In this document: positions 17,788 through 26,409 of the stretch, piece after piece
Layout of the letters: each line of letters opens with the position of its first letter
Position numbering within the stretch: the stretch's first letter is position 1
NCBI GenBank assembly: GCA_012523595.1
Contig: JAAYIG010000058.1
Span: forward strand, 1 to 61,136
DNA from: Fibrobacter sp.
GTDB taxonomy: Bacteria; Fibrobacterota; Chitinivibrionia; Chitinivibrionales; Chitinispirillaceae
Direction of reading: 5' to 3'
DNA length: 61,136 nucleotides
Program-made: the position numbers and the translations under genes
Notes under the pieces: model-generated
What the model was told of the DNA's origin: nothing
The model's database searches: none
The model's input: only the letters and a program-made list of their open reading frames with translations

Positions 17788-17822
17788 TACACATAATATT
17801 TCCTTCAGAAGGAGGTAGTGAA

Positions 17823-18065
17823 GTGGTAGTTAAAAAAGCAGCCGCAAAGAAGAAAGCCCCTGCAAAGAAGACCGCGAAGAAAGCGGTAAAGAAAGCTCCG
17901 GCTAAGAAAGCGGTGAAGAAAGTTGCAAAAAAAGCTCCCGCGAAGAAAGCTGTAAAGAAAGCTCCAGTGAAGAAAGTTGCAAAAAAAGCTCCAGCGAAGA
18001 AAGCTGTAAAGAAAGCTCCGGCAAAGAAAGTTGCAAAAAAAGCGCCGGCAAAGAAGAAAAGGTAA
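17823..18065 (+). CDS. Histone H1-like Ala/Lys-repeat DNA-binding protein
   Basis: An 80-residue protein made almost only of Lys, Ala, Val and Pro in AKKAVKKAPAKK repeats, with no acidic residue. This composition matches the C-terminal domains of histone H1 and bacterial H1-like proteins such as Hc1/AlgP-type tails, which bind DNA by charge. The start is GTG with GGAGG 7 bases upstream. The repetitive DNA makes frameshift and length variation likely between strains. The gene has its own promoter, an attenuator-like leader hairpin and a strong terminator, so it is a monocistronic, probably highly expressed unit. A nucleoid-compaction role is inferred from composition only. Confidence 0.85.
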   Translation: MVVKKAAAKKKAPAKKTAKKAVKKAPAKKAVKKVAKKAPAKKAVKKAPVKKVAKKAPAKKAVKKAPAKKVAKKAPAKKKR

Positions 18066-18076
18066 GTTACCGAATT

Positions 18077-18112
18077 CAAGGGCGGAAAAGAAAAACTTCC
18101 GCCCTTGCTTTA
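18077..18112 (+). terminator. Intrinsic terminator of the histone-like gene
   Basis: CAAGGGCGGAA pairs with TTCCGCCCTTG across a 9-base loop (18077-18107), followed by CTTTATT. The stem is perfect over 11 pairs. Confidence 0.8.
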
Positions 18113-18224
18113 TTATCTCCACATTTTCTGAATTTCCTCAGTATTTTTTATTGCTTATCTTTTTTGCATCTTCTATTTTTAACTTCCAACAAGGATAAAA
18201 ATTCTTTCCTCAACATTTGACTTC

Positions 18225-20408
18225 ATGATTGAATTTTCTAAGCAGATTTCTGATAAGTGGAACATAACAACAGCTCTTTCAGAGCTGATCTGTGAGGCAT
18301 TTGAAAAAGGTGATACTCCATATTACCTCTCAGAGTACAAACCTGAAATTGCCATTGAACTTCCAATTTCCACTCTATGGGAAATTTATGATTTCCTGCA
18401 GGGAATAGAGGAACTCTCTACCAAGAAGAAAAGACTTCTTTCTGCTTTGAAAAAAGCTGATAAATTGACTCCGGCTGTGGAGAGACGGGTTAATCTGACC
18501 ACCAGTTCTTTTGATCTTGATGACCTGATGATTTCACTCAGGCCTAATCCAAGAAGCAAAGGGCAACTTGCCTCCAAAAAAGGACTGGATAGTCTGGCTG
18601 ATATCATTCAGAAACAAGAGGAGGAAACTGCTCCTGTTGAAGAACTCGCCTCATCTTATATCGGAAAAGATCCTTCACTTAAAACTGCTGAAGATGTTAT
18701 ACAGGGAGTGAAGGATATTCTTGCTGAAAGATTCGCATACGATGAAACTGTAAGGGCCATGGCCAGAGAGTTTGCCTATGACGATGGTTTTATAGAGATA
18801 ATTCCGAAAAATAAAAAGGATCCCTCATATTCACGCTACATCAATAAAATCATTCCAGTTCAGGAACTGACCAAAGAAGAAATTCTGAAATTCAGTATCG
18901 AAGAAGGTCAGAAACTTGTCCGGATGAAACTTGGTGTTCAGCTCTTTAGAATTACCGAACTTCTGCGCCATCATTTCATTCTGAATCCTGACTTCACCGG
19001 ATTTGATCTTATTTGTGAAGCTATAGATGACAGTTGGATGAGACTGCTTCAGCCGATAGTTGAACGTGATGTCAAACAGCGGCTCAGAGAAGACGCAGAA
19101 GAGTGGGCCTGCAAAGTAGTAAGCAGCGAGCTGGAAAAACAGTATGTCTCTGAAAAAGAAAAAGGTCCATTGCTGATTTCCAGCGCCACAGATAAAAGTC
19201 TTCTGTTTCTGGCTGTGAATGGACAGGGTGGTCTTCTGGGCACAACTACAGAACGCAAACCTCTCCCTGGAAAGAATATCTCTACGGAAAGATTGCGTCA
19301 GTTCTTCTCCAGACATAAACCATCTGTAATTATTATCCCTGAAGGAACCGACGTAGAAAACATTAAAGCGGTTCTTACTCAGGCTGTTTCAGGAATGGAA
19401 CCAGCTCCGGAGATCTCTACTTTTACTGCAGATACATCAGCATCTGATATCTCGCAATCCCAGTGGATGCAGAAGGGGTTCTCAACTCTTTTTACTGAAG
19501 ATGCTCAACGTAAATTATATGGAACTGCTATCCAGTATTTGAAACCAATATCATTGATTCCAGAGATCGGTACTGGTTTTTTTCAGGTCCATCATTTGCA
19601 AAATTTGATTCCGGAACAGAAATTCATCCGGATTGTCAACAGAATATCAACCAGTGCCGCTCTTAAAGAGGGTATCTCTATAAAGGAAATTACCGATTCC
19701 CAGATCAAAGCACTGGATATCTTGAATGATAAAATCATTGCTGCAATCAGGACTGCTGATGCTCAGCGACAGATTCTCAGAAAAAATGATCTGCTGAAGG
19801 TTCAGGGCATTTCTGAAGTAATATTCAGGAATATCGCAGGTTTCATAATCATTCCTGGATCAGATGAGGTTCTTGATAAAACTCTTGTTCATCCAGACTT
19901 CTTTCCCTGGTTCTCAGATATCTGTGATCAGCTCAATGCCTCCATAGAAACATTAGTAAATGATCCTGCTGCACTAAGAGGATACAGCACAGAAGATTTC
20001 ACTAAAAAAATCTATATAGAAAAGAAACTTATCGATCACCTCAGTGTCGGCAAACGATTTATATCAGGAGTTTCCCACAGAGTTAAACGCAACCTGAAAC
20101 TGACAGAAGTTACTGAGGGAGCGATTGTTTCCGGAAAAGTCACCAATATCACCCCATTTGGTGTCTTTGTAAATATCAATGCGGTATGTGACGGCCTTAT
20201 TCACATTTCGCAGCTTGCAGATGAGTATGTGGAAAGCCCTGAACAGGTTGTTTCGGTGGGGGACAGGGTTGATGTAAAGATTCTTAAAGTAGACGTGAAG
20301 AAACGCCGCATCTCTCTCTCCATGAAAAATTTGGGAGCAAAAGGTCCCAAGGTCAAACCCTCAAAAGGACAGCTTGATAATCTGGCTGAGCATTTCAAGA
20401 ATCGCTGA
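18225..20408 (+). CDS. Divergent Tex-like S1 RNA-binding protein with degenerate YqgF region
   Basis: At 727 residues it has the size and order of Tex/Spt6-like transcription accessory proteins. It has a helical N-terminus, a YqgF-like middle (about residues 320-440), a helix-hairpin-helix region with LLKVQGISEVIFRNIAGFI and LVHPDFFPW (about 520-570), and a clear C-terminal S1 domain (GAIVSGKVTNITPFGVFVN, about 630-700). Canonical Tex carries a DPG-x-RTG motif at the start of the YqgF fold. Here the matching stretch reads LLISSATDKSLLFLAVNGQG without it, so any nuclease-like function is probably lost. The GTGFFQVHHLQNLI segment replaces the usual SVGQYQHDV. It ends convergently, overlapping the next gene by 14 bases. 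Confidence 0.75.
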   Translation: MIEFSKQISDKWNITTALSELICEAFEKGDTPYYLSEYKPEIAIELPISTLWEIYDFLQGIEELSTKKKRLLSALKKADKLTPAVERRVNLTTSSFDLDDLMISLRPNPRSKGQLASKKGLDSLADIIQKQEEETAPVEELASSYIGKDPSLKTAEDVIQGVKDILAERFAYDETVRAMAREFAYDDGFIEIIPKNKKDPSYSRYINKIIPVQELTKEEILKFSIEEGQKLVRMKLGVQLFRITELLRHHFILNPDFTGFDLICEAIDDSWMRLLQPIVERDVKQRLREDAEEWACKVVSSELEKQYVSEKEKGPLLISSATDKSLLFLAVNGQGGLLGTTTERKPLPGKNISTERLRQFFSRHKPSVIIIPEGTDVENIKAVLTQAVSGMEPAPEISTFTADTSASDISQSQWMQKGFSTLFTEDAQRKLYGTAIQYLKPISLIPEIGTGFFQVHHLQNLIPEQKFIRIVNRISTSAALKEGISIKEITDSQIKALDILNDKIIAAIRTADAQRQILRKNDLLKVQGISEVIFRNIAGFIIIPGSDEVLDKTLVHPDFFPWFSDICDQLNASIETLVNDPAALRGYSTEDFTKKIYIEKKLIDHLSVGKRFISGVSHRVKRNLKLTEVTEGAIVSGKVTNITPFGVFVNINAVCDGLIHISQLADEYVESPEQVVSVGDRVDVKILKVDVKKRRISLSMKNLGAKGPKVKPSKGQLDNLAEHFKNR

Positions 20409-21087
20409 GCGCTTCTTTCTCAAGTAGAAAACAGAGATGATTGTGAACTGCCCGTACCAGCAGTACGCGCGCACATGTCAGTTCTTCAGAATCAGAAAAC
20501 ACAGGATGTTTCAAATAGAAGTCATTGAAAGCCACCATAAGGCACTTCCGGAAAAAATTCGCCGGTTTCCCTCCCGTGAATGCGTCACTTCCTGATAAGG
20601 CAATTATCTTTTCAAGAAGTTTTTCCTCTTTTGTATTAAGGAGATCAAGTCTGGTTGCAGCCATTTTATCTGAGCTTTGAAAGTGCCCGGAGGCCTTCAG
20701 CAAAGATACAGTCCTTTCAAGCATTTTGTTGTTTGTACGAAAAGATGGAAGTGGCTTGCCGGTCTCCAGCAGAATCAGATGAAGGTATTCCTTGCTGATA
20801 CGAAAGTTTAGAAATCCCCTCTTAATTGTCCAGATTAGCATTGGGTCGGGAACCACAAAGGAGTCAGCCCAATTAAAAACCGACATGATCCGTTCGGCTG
20901 CAGATTCCGCGGAAATTCCAGCCAACGATGAAATGCGAAGCGGGGCTGGATTGGAAAGATCACATTCCGGCTCTCTGCACAGGTAAAATGAATCGGGTGC
21001 AATTGTAAAATTCAGGGGCGGGAATACTGTATCGATTGCTGCTTGAAGACTGCTCCGCAGGTAGCTGCGCAGAGATAAGTTTGTCAT
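20395..21087 (-). CDS. ArgRS-like protein lacking the catalytic core (Add-1 + DALR domains)
   Basis: A 230-residue protein. Its C-terminal half (FNDFYLKHPVFSDSEE, ARVLLVRAVHNHLCFLLEK) matches the DALR anticodon-binding domain of arginyl-tRNA synthetase. Its N-terminal half (LRSSLQAAIDTVFPP, GISAESAAERIMSVF, IKRGFLNFRISKEYL) matches the ArgRS N-terminal Add-1 domain, including the GPGFINF-like block. The Rossmann core with HIGH and KMSKS motifs is absent, and the spacing shows it is not a frameshift remnant. It could bind tRNA(Arg) without charging it. Eukaryotic DALRD3, a DALR protein that guides a tRNA methyltransferase, is a distant analogy. It starts 1 base after rsfS ends, so it belongs to that operon. 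Confidence 0.65.
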   Translation of the reverse strand: MTNLSLRSYLRSSLQAAIDTVFPPLNFTIAPDSFYLCREPECDLSNPAPLRISSLAGISAESAAERIMSVFNWADSFVVPDPMLIWTIKRGFLNFRISKEYLHLILLETGKPLPSFRTNNKMLERTVSLLKASGHFQSSDKMAATRLDLLNTKEEKLLEKIIALSGSDAFTGGKPANFFRKCLMVAFNDFYLKHPVFSDSEELTCARVLLVRAVHNHLCFLLEKEALSDS

Positions 21088-21088
21088 T

Positions 21089-21466
21089 TCAGGCTGATTT
21101 TTCAGTAATGTCGGTCCTTATGCCTTTTGACCAGAGTTCTTCCAGGTTGTAGTAGGAACGGACTTCAGGAAGCATTATATGCACAACTACATCGGAGTAA
21201 TCGATCAGAACCCATCTGCCCTCCTCGTTTCCCTCCTCGCGCCAGGGGCGGGTTCCAAGTTCTCTGGTTCCATCCACAATACCATCGGCAATAGCACTGT
21301 TGTGAACTGTATTGTCTCCCTGACAGATGATAAACCAGTCTGTGCTGCCGTGCAGCTTCCTGATATCTATCACAGTTATTTTTTCAGCAAGTTTGTCTCT
21401 GGCAAATCTCACAACTGCATCGACCAGTTCTTTCCCTGTCAGCAATTTTTCGCTGTCTTTTTTCAC
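21089..21466 (-). CDS. rsfS: Ribosomal silencing factor RsfS
   Basis: Binds ribosomal protein uL14 and blocks subunit joining when growth slows. The 125-residue protein shows the family blocks VIDIRKLHGSTDWFIIC, RELGTRPWREEG and GRWVLIDYSDVVVHIM. The ATG overlaps the LytR_C stop in an ATGA. Adjacency of a LytR_C protein and RsfS is common in several phyla. The gene is followed without a gap by the ArgRS-like tRNA-binding candidate, which hints at a translation-related unit. Confidence 0.95.
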   Translation of the reverse strand: MKKDSEKLLTGKELVDAVVRFARDKLAEKITVIDIRKLHGSTDWFIICQGDNTVHNSAIADGIVDGTRELGTRPWREEGNEEGRWVLIDYSDVVVHIMLPEVRSYYNLEELWSKGIRTDITEKSA

Positions 21467-21870
21467 TTTATCCTCTCTGTAAAATCCGGTCCGATAATTA
21501 CCGTGACATCGTACATGCTTTCATTGTTTCGCATGATAATTCTTTTATCGGTCTTCAGGGCATTTGAAACCTGAAAGGCTACTGTAGTGTCAAGGCTTCT
21601 GGAAATTACCATCGTGTAGGGATAATTCCAGGTCTGTGCGTTTCCAATATTCTTTACGTCAAAATTCCTTGAGCGCAGGAAATCAGCTACCTTGTTAGCA
21701 GCGCCTTCAATACCGCAACCATTGAGAATCTCTACTCTTCCGATATGAGGAACTGTGAGCTGAACCGTTTTTTTTTCAACTGGTGAGGGTCTGTTGGATA
21801 ACACGGTTCCTATAAGTATCGACAATCCGGAAAAAAGTATGATCAATATCAGAGTAAAAACATTGTTCAT
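21463..21870 (-). CDS. LytR C-terminal domain (LytR_C) membrane-anchored protein
   Basis: A 135-residue protein with one N-terminal membrane helix (LILIILFSGLSILIGTVL) and an extracytoplasmic LytR_C domain (VEILNGCGIEGAANKVADF, YPYTMVISRSLD, VTVIIGPDF). LytR_C domains often follow LytR-CpsA-Psr catalytic domains, which attach polymers to peptidoglycan; here the domain stands alone. Its role in wall assembly is plausible but not shown. It overlaps rsfS by 4 bases and follows panD by 12. Confidence 0.85.
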   Translation of the reverse strand: MNNVFTLILIILFSGLSILIGTVLSNRPSPVEKKTVQLTVPHIGRVEILNGCGIEGAANKVADFLRSRNFDVKNIGNAQTWNYPYTMVISRSLDTTVAFQVSNALKTDKRIIMRNNESMYDVTVIIGPDFTERIK

Positions 21871-21882
21871 ACCGAAAAAATA

Positions 21883-22221
21883 TTATTTACCGGGATTCAC
21901 ACACACGACTGTTGGCTTATGAGTGACTATTTCCTCAGGAGAAAGCATGGTGTATGTGAGAACCATGATTCTATCTCCAACCATTCCAAGACGGGCAGCC
22001 GGACCGTTAAGCTCAACTATACCAGAACCCCGTTGACCTTTGATTGCATAGGTGATAAGCCTTGATCCGGTGTCAGCGTTAAGAACATGTACTTCCTCGA
22101 AAGGAAGAATTCCGGCCTGCTCCAGATATGATTCGTCCAGTGTAATGCTGCCCTCGTACTCCAGATTGACACCGGTAATCCGGATATCCCTGATTTTGCT
22201 GTTTAGAAAAACCCGAAACAT
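21883..22221 (-). CDS. panD: Aspartate 1-decarboxylase
   Basis: Converts L-aspartate to beta-alanine for pantothenate and CoA synthesis. The pyruvoyl proenzyme cleavage site Gly-Ser is present in NLEYEGSITLDESYLEQAGI at the usual position (about residues 24-25). Further family blocks are EEVHVLNADTGSRLITYAI and GSGIVELNGPAARLGMVGDR. At 112 residues it is slightly short but complete. The next pantothenate genes are not in the window. Confidence 0.96.
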   Translation of the reverse strand: MFRVFLNSKIRDIRITGVNLEYEGSITLDESYLEQAGILPFEEVHVLNADTGSRLITYAIKGQRGSGIVELNGPAARLGMVGDRIMVLTYTMLSPEEIVTHKPTVVCVNPGK

Positions 22222-22373
22222 CTGCTGAATCCTGTTCTTTAAAGTTATATGCCGAAAATATCTGTCTGTGAATGCATGGCGGATGTCCGCTCAGTGCAGA
22301 GCGCCAGAGTCAAAATATAAATTATGAGCATCTTGAGAATCATGCTGAACAGGATGGACGATAGAAAATAAAG

Positions 22374-22946
22374 TCAGTTTGATTTGGCTAGCTTGTCTAT
22401 TTCATCTTTGAGCCTGGCGGCATCCTCATAGCGCTCTTCCTCAATAGCTGCTTTGAGCTGTTTCTGAAGTGCCTCAAGAGGGGTAAGATCCTGGTCTTCG
22501 TCGATTTCCTCTTCAACACCAGGTTTTTCTTCAATGGATGATTCCTCGGAGATTATAACACCTGCTTCATCCATTACTTTTTCACCCACATAAATAGGGG
22601 CAGAAAACCGGAGTGCCAGCGCGATTGCATCACTTGGCCTTGAGTCTATCTCAAGCTCCTGATTGCCTTTTCTGATAATCAGTTTGGCATAAAATGTCTC
22701 ATCTACAAGTTCTGTTATCTCTATTCGAAGCAGTTTGCAGTCAAGCTCCATCAACACGTTCTTGAAAAGATCATGTGTGAGCGGGCGGGGGAAAGGAATC
22801 TGGTTCAATTGAATAGCAATAGATTGGGCTTCCAGTTGACCGATGGAGATGGGGAGGCTGCGCTCGTCTCCATGGCCTTTCAACAGGATTACAAAATCTT
22901 TTCCCATATTTACCAGAAATGTGTTGGCGACTTCTACAAGAATCAT
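22374..22946 (-). CDS. Bifunctional nuclease (DUF151) with C-terminal UVR motif
   Basis: Residues 1-130 are a DUF151 domain (LPISIGQLEAQSIAIQL, DSRPSDAIALALRF, API-YVGEKVMDEAG). After an acidic linker, the last 40 residues (LEALQKQLKAAIEEERYEDA) are a UvrB/UvrC-type interaction motif. Plant homologues of DUF151 have RNase and DNase activity; the combination with UVR is common in bacteria. The partner of the UVR helix pair here is unknown. The gene stands about 110 bases after purA and 150 bases before panD. Confidence 0.88.
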   Translation of the reverse strand: MILVEVANTFLVNMGKDFVILLKGHGDERSLPISIGQLEAQSIAIQLNQIPFPRPLTHDLFKNVLMELDCKLLRIEITELVDETFYAKLIIRKGNQELEIDSRPSDAIALALRFSAPIYVGEKVMDEAGVIISEESSIEEKPGVEEEIDEDQDLTPLEALQKQLKAAIEEERYEDAARLKDEIDKLAKSN

Positions 22947-23057
22947 TATGCTGCTCTTTATTAAAGATGATCCCGGGTAACCTCTTTTTGGGGTTGATCC
23001 GGTTATTTTTTAACTAAAATACGAATCCGGAGCCAGATTATTTTCTGGTCGATTCGT

Positions 23058-24350
23058 TTACTCCAGTGGCTCGACCTCTATTGTCTGGCTGCGGTCCGGA
23101 CCGATTGAAAGAATCAGAACAGGAATGCCATAACAGAGGTCCTGGATTTTCTTTATATATTGGAGTGCATTTGATGGAAGATCACTCATCGATTTGCAGC
23201 CTGAAATATCACACTTCCACCCTTCCATTTCTGTGTAAACTGGAACTGCTTTCTCAAGATCGCTCAGACTAGATGGATACTGTTCAACCTTTTTGCCGTC
23301 GATTTCGTAATGAGTACAGATTTTGATCGTATCCAGCTTGTTAAGAACGTCAAGCTTTGTAAGTGCCAGTCGTGTAAGTCCATTTAGCTGAACTGCTTTT
23401 CTTACCATCACACTGTCAAACCATCCACACCTGCGTGGTCTGCCGGTTGTAGCCCCGAATTCACCACCTTCCTGACGCAGTTTTTCTCCTGTGGAGCAAA
23501 ACAGCTCAGTAGGAAAGGGCCCGTTTCCTACTCTGGTGGTATATGTTTTCACGATTCCTATTACATGGTCAATTGCTGATGGCCCGATTCCGCAGCCGGC
23601 GCATGCACAACCGGAGAGTGTATTTGACGAGGTAACAAAAGGATAAGTACCATGATCGATGTCAAGGAAAGTTCCCTGTGCCCCTTCAAACAGCAGCCGT
23701 TTTCCCTTTTGGGAAGCATCAAAAATTAAAAAACCTGTATCGGCTATGAAAGGGAGCATGCGTTCCCTTATCATTTTGTATTGAGAGAGAATATAATCAA
23801 GTGAAAGATCAAATTTGCTCTGATACACCGATTCAATCAGCTTCTTCTTCAAGGCAAAATTGGCTGAAAATTTTTCTGCAAAGAAATCCCAGTTCCGCAG
23901 ATCGCCAACTCTCAGGCCAGTTCTTGATGTTTTGTCGGAATATGCCGGTCCTATCCCCCTGCCTGTAGTGCCGATTTTCCCCTGGCCCATGTTGGATTCC
24001 GCGGCATTATCCTGCGCTTTATGGTAGGGGAGTACAAGATGAGTCAGATCGGAAACAAAGAGACGGTTGTCAACAGAAATGCCGAAACTGTTCAGTTCGT
24101 CAACTTCTCTCAGGAATTGCTCACAATCAAAAACAACACCATTTCCAACGACACAGGTTTTGTCGGAATACATTATTCCTGAGGGGACCAGATGGAAAAT
24201 AAATTTCCTGCCATCTGCAATAACCGTATGCCCGGCATTTGCTCCGCCCTGGAAACGGATTATCAGATCAGAACGCTCTGTCAGGTAGTCGATTACCTTG
24301 GCTTTCCCTTCATCTCCCCACTGGGTTCCCACTATAACTGCATTGGCCAT
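23058..24350 (-). CDS. purA: Adenylosuccinate synthetase
   Basis: Joins IMP and aspartate with GTP in AMP synthesis. The 430-residue protein has the N-terminal GTP loop GTQWGDEGKAKVIDYL, the catalytic GGANAGHTV, the IMP-binding TGRGIGPAYSDK, GAQGTFLDIDHGTYPFVTSS, and TTGRPRRCGWFD. The loop reads GDEGKAK where most relatives have GDEGKGK, a conservative change. AGGTGATGAT precedes the ATG. It appears to be first of a minus-strand series down to the ArgRS-like gene, although gaps allow internal promoters. Confidence 0.97.
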   Translation of the reverse strand: MANAVIVGTQWGDEGKAKVIDYLTERSDLIIRFQGGANAGHTVIADGRKFIFHLVPSGIMYSDKTCVVGNGVVFDCEQFLREVDELNSFGISVDNRLFVSDLTHLVLPYHKAQDNAAESNMGQGKIGTTGRGIGPAYSDKTSRTGLRVGDLRNWDFFAEKFSANFALKKKLIESVYQSKFDLSLDYILSQYKMIRERMLPFIADTGFLIFDASQKGKRLLFEGAQGTFLDIDHGTYPFVTSSNTLSGCACAGCGIGPSAIDHVIGIVKTYTTRVGNGPFPTELFCSTGEKLRQEGGEFGATTGRPRRCGWFDSVMVRKAVQLNGLTRLALTKLDVLNKLDTIKICTHYEIDGKKVEQYPSSLSDLEKAVPVYTEMEGWKCDISGCKSMSDLPSNALQYIKKIQDLCYGIPVLILSIGPDRSQTIEVEPLE

Positions 24351-24734
24351 ATCATCACCTAAGAAAAAAACAAAAAAATCAGCACTCCGGACACCCGGAA
24401 TGCCGTAAAATGCAACCCTCTAAATTAAGTCATGTATCTCTGATGGTCAAATATTGAAATGCCTGTTTTACTTAATCAGGGTCGGAATCGACATCGGTAT
24501 TGGAATCGATATTAAAACCGGCATTTTTATCGGTATACTTCTGTTCTTTTTATGTGCCCAAATATCGATACCGATTCCAAAAACCGATATAAGGGATGTC
24601 AAAAAAGACTCCATCCGGGCTCTAAATATATCGCTTAATATATCGAATTCCTCAGCTATAATTTATATTCATAAGTCTATTCAGTCCTCTGAATTCTGAC
24701 TTCCAGCTCCTAACTCCTGGCTTTTGAGAAAGAG
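24351..24734. other. Intergenic region with long imperfect inverted repeat
   Basis: An imperfect inverted repeat spans 24493-24588. The left arm ATCGGTATTGGAATCGATAT pairs with a right arm containing ATATCGATACCGATTCC, across about 47 bases. It sits in a stretch of simple ATCG-rich repetition. An 81-codon open frame over it (from 24454) is low-complexity with no family resemblance and was not called. The stretch before the helicase start (CCAGCTCCTAACTCCTGGC) is also low-complexity. No promoter stands out. Confidence 0.4.
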
Positions 24735-26405
24735 ATGAATCCAGAAAATCCGTTAATTGTACAAAGTAACAGCACTCTGCTTCTTGAGGTCAACAATCCG
24801 CTCTTTGTTGAGGCTCGCAATGCAATAAGCCTTTTTGCTCACCTTGACAAAAGTCCGGAATATGTCCACACCTACTCCATCACACCTCTTTCCCTCTGGA
24901 ATGCGGCTGCCCTGGGTTTGACTGCTCAGGATGTATTGCAGCAACTTCAGCGATTCACCAGATATCCGCTTCCTTCCAATGTCAGTGATGACATTGTAGA
25001 GCTTATGGGACGGTTTGGGAAAATTGTTCTTGAGAGCGCACCAGAGGGACTGGTTCTTAGCAGTGCTGACGCATCGATTCTTCACCATCTTATGCTGCAT
25101 CTGAAAATGCGGCCTCTAATTATAAGGCAACTCGATCCCAACCGCTATCTTGTCTCTCCTGAAAACAGAGGTGTCATAAAGCAGGTACTTACAAGTATCG
25201 GATTTCCCGCTTACGACAAAGCCGGTTATGTGGATGGGGAGCCTTTTGAAATTGTATTGCGTAAGGAGATGCTGAGCGGGGGAGAGTTTAAAATACGTGA
25301 GTATCAGAAGCTTGCCGCGGAAAATTTCATTGGCAGTCCAGATGCGCCCGGGGGTAGTGGTGTAGTGGTGCTTCCCTGCGGGGCCGGAAAAACAATCGTT
25401 GGAATCTACGCCATGAGTCTCCTTCAGAGGCGCACTCTCATTCTGGTGACAAATGTTACTGCCGCACATCAATGGAAAAGGGAGATTCTGGATAAAACAG
25501 GACTCCAGGAAAATGACATCGGAGAGTACAGCGGTGAGCAGAAGCAGATAAAACCTGTTACCATAGCCACGTATCAGATCCTGACATACAGAAAGAAAAA
25601 AACAGATCCTTTTACCCACTACGCAGTGTTCAACTCGGAAAACTGGGGACTTATTATCTATGATGAGGTTCACCTGCTTCCTGCACCGGTTTTCAAATTT
25701 ACTGCTGAATTGCAGGCCAGAAGGCGTCTGGGGCTAACCGCTACACTCGTGCGTGAGGACGGCCATGAGGATGATGTGTTTACTCTGATCGGGCCGAAGA
25801 AGTTTGATGTACCATGGAAAGACCTGGAGCGTCAGGGATGGATAGCCACAGCCCGCTGTGTAGAGATCAGGGTCGATCTTCCTCATGCAGAGAAGATGCA
25901 CTATCTTTCCCTTACTCCTAAAAAGCAGATCCGTTTGGCATACGAGAATCCCTGCAAGATTGCTGTTGCAAAAGAACTGATTGAAAAGCATAAAAATGAC
26001 CAGGTTCTTATTATCGGCCAATATCTGACCCAGATTGAGCAGTTTGCCAAAGAATTCGGTGCTCCTGTTATTACCGGTGCCACTCCAAATAAAAAGCGCG
26101 ATGAGCTTTATAATGATTTCAGAACTGGTAAAATAAAGCTTCTTATACTGTCAAAGGTTGGTAACTTTGCCATTGATCTTCCAGATGCAAATGTGGCAAT
26201 ACAGATATCCGGCTCCTTTGGTTCACGTCAGGAGGAAGCGCAGAGGCTTGGAAGAATCCTGCGCCCCAAAAAATCCGATGAACCGGCTGTATTCTACTCT
26301 ATTGTTACCAGGGAATCGAAAGAACTGGACTTTGCAATGCAAAGACAGCTCTTTCTCACAGAGCAGGGCTATTCTTACGAGATTGAGTTCAGGGAATTCA
26401 GCTGA
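24735..26405 (+). CDS. XPB/Rad25-type DNA repair helicase
   Basis: A superfamily 2 helicase of 556 residues. Residues 1-190 are the XPB N-terminal module (VHTYSITPLSLWNAAALG, YPLPSNVSDDIVELMGRFG). The motor starts at IREYQKLAAENF. It carries Walker A as LPCGAGKTIVGIYA, DEVH in IIYDEVHLLPAP, motif III LGLTATLVRED, motif V region LSKVGNFAIDLPDANVAIQ and motif VI EEAQRLGRILRP. Bacterial XPB unwinds or translocates on DNA in repair; its archaeal partner is the nuclease Bax1, not seen here. The dnaE-coupled protein at 3.4 kb shares its N-terminal module. The gene is monocistronic and convergent with DUF116 (4-base gap). Confidence 0.93.
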   Translation: MNPENPLIVQSNSTLLLEVNNPLFVEARNAISLFAHLDKSPEYVHTYSITPLSLWNAAALGLTAQDVLQQLQRFTRYPLPSNVSDDIVELMGRFGKIVLESAPEGLVLSSADASILHHLMLHLKMRPLIIRQLDPNRYLVSPENRGVIKQVLTSIGFPAYDKAGYVDGEPFEIVLRKEMLSGGEFKIREYQKLAAENFIGSPDAPGGSGVVVLPCGAGKTIVGIYAMSLLQRRTLILVTNVTAAHQWKREILDKTGLQENDIGEYSGEQKQIKPVTIATYQILTYRKKKTDPFTHYAVFNSENWGLIIYDEVHLLPAPVFKFTAELQARRRLGLTATLVREDGHEDDVFTLIGPKKFDVPWKDLERQGWIATARCVEIRVDLPHAEKMHYLSLTPKKQIRLAYENPCKIAVAKELIEKHKNDQVLIIGQYLTQIEQFAKEFGAPVITGATPNKKRDELYNDFRTGKIKLLILSKVGNFAIDLPDANVAIQISGSFGSRQEEAQRLGRILRPKKSDEPAVFYSIVTRESKELDFAMQRQLFLTEQGYSYEIEFREFS

Positions 26406-26409
26406 CGCG

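Noticed and set aside
17823-18065. AK-repeat tract as a possible tandem-repeat or CRISPR-like array
   Set aside because: The repeats are in frame, coding and without unique spacers; a gene with ribosome site and terminator explains them.
17669-18079. 136-codon minus-strand frame rich in Phe and Ala
   Set aside because: Mirror of the AK-repeat histone-like gene; the repeat composition creates open frames on the other strand.
24454-24699. 81-codon frame with Ile/Gly-rich repeats
   Set aside because: Low-complexity ATCG repetition within an inverted repeat, no ribosome site and no family resemblance.
26011-26018. TTATCGGC as another sigma-28 -10 box
   Set aside because: It lies inside the XPB coding sequence and has no TTTA partner at 15-16 bases.
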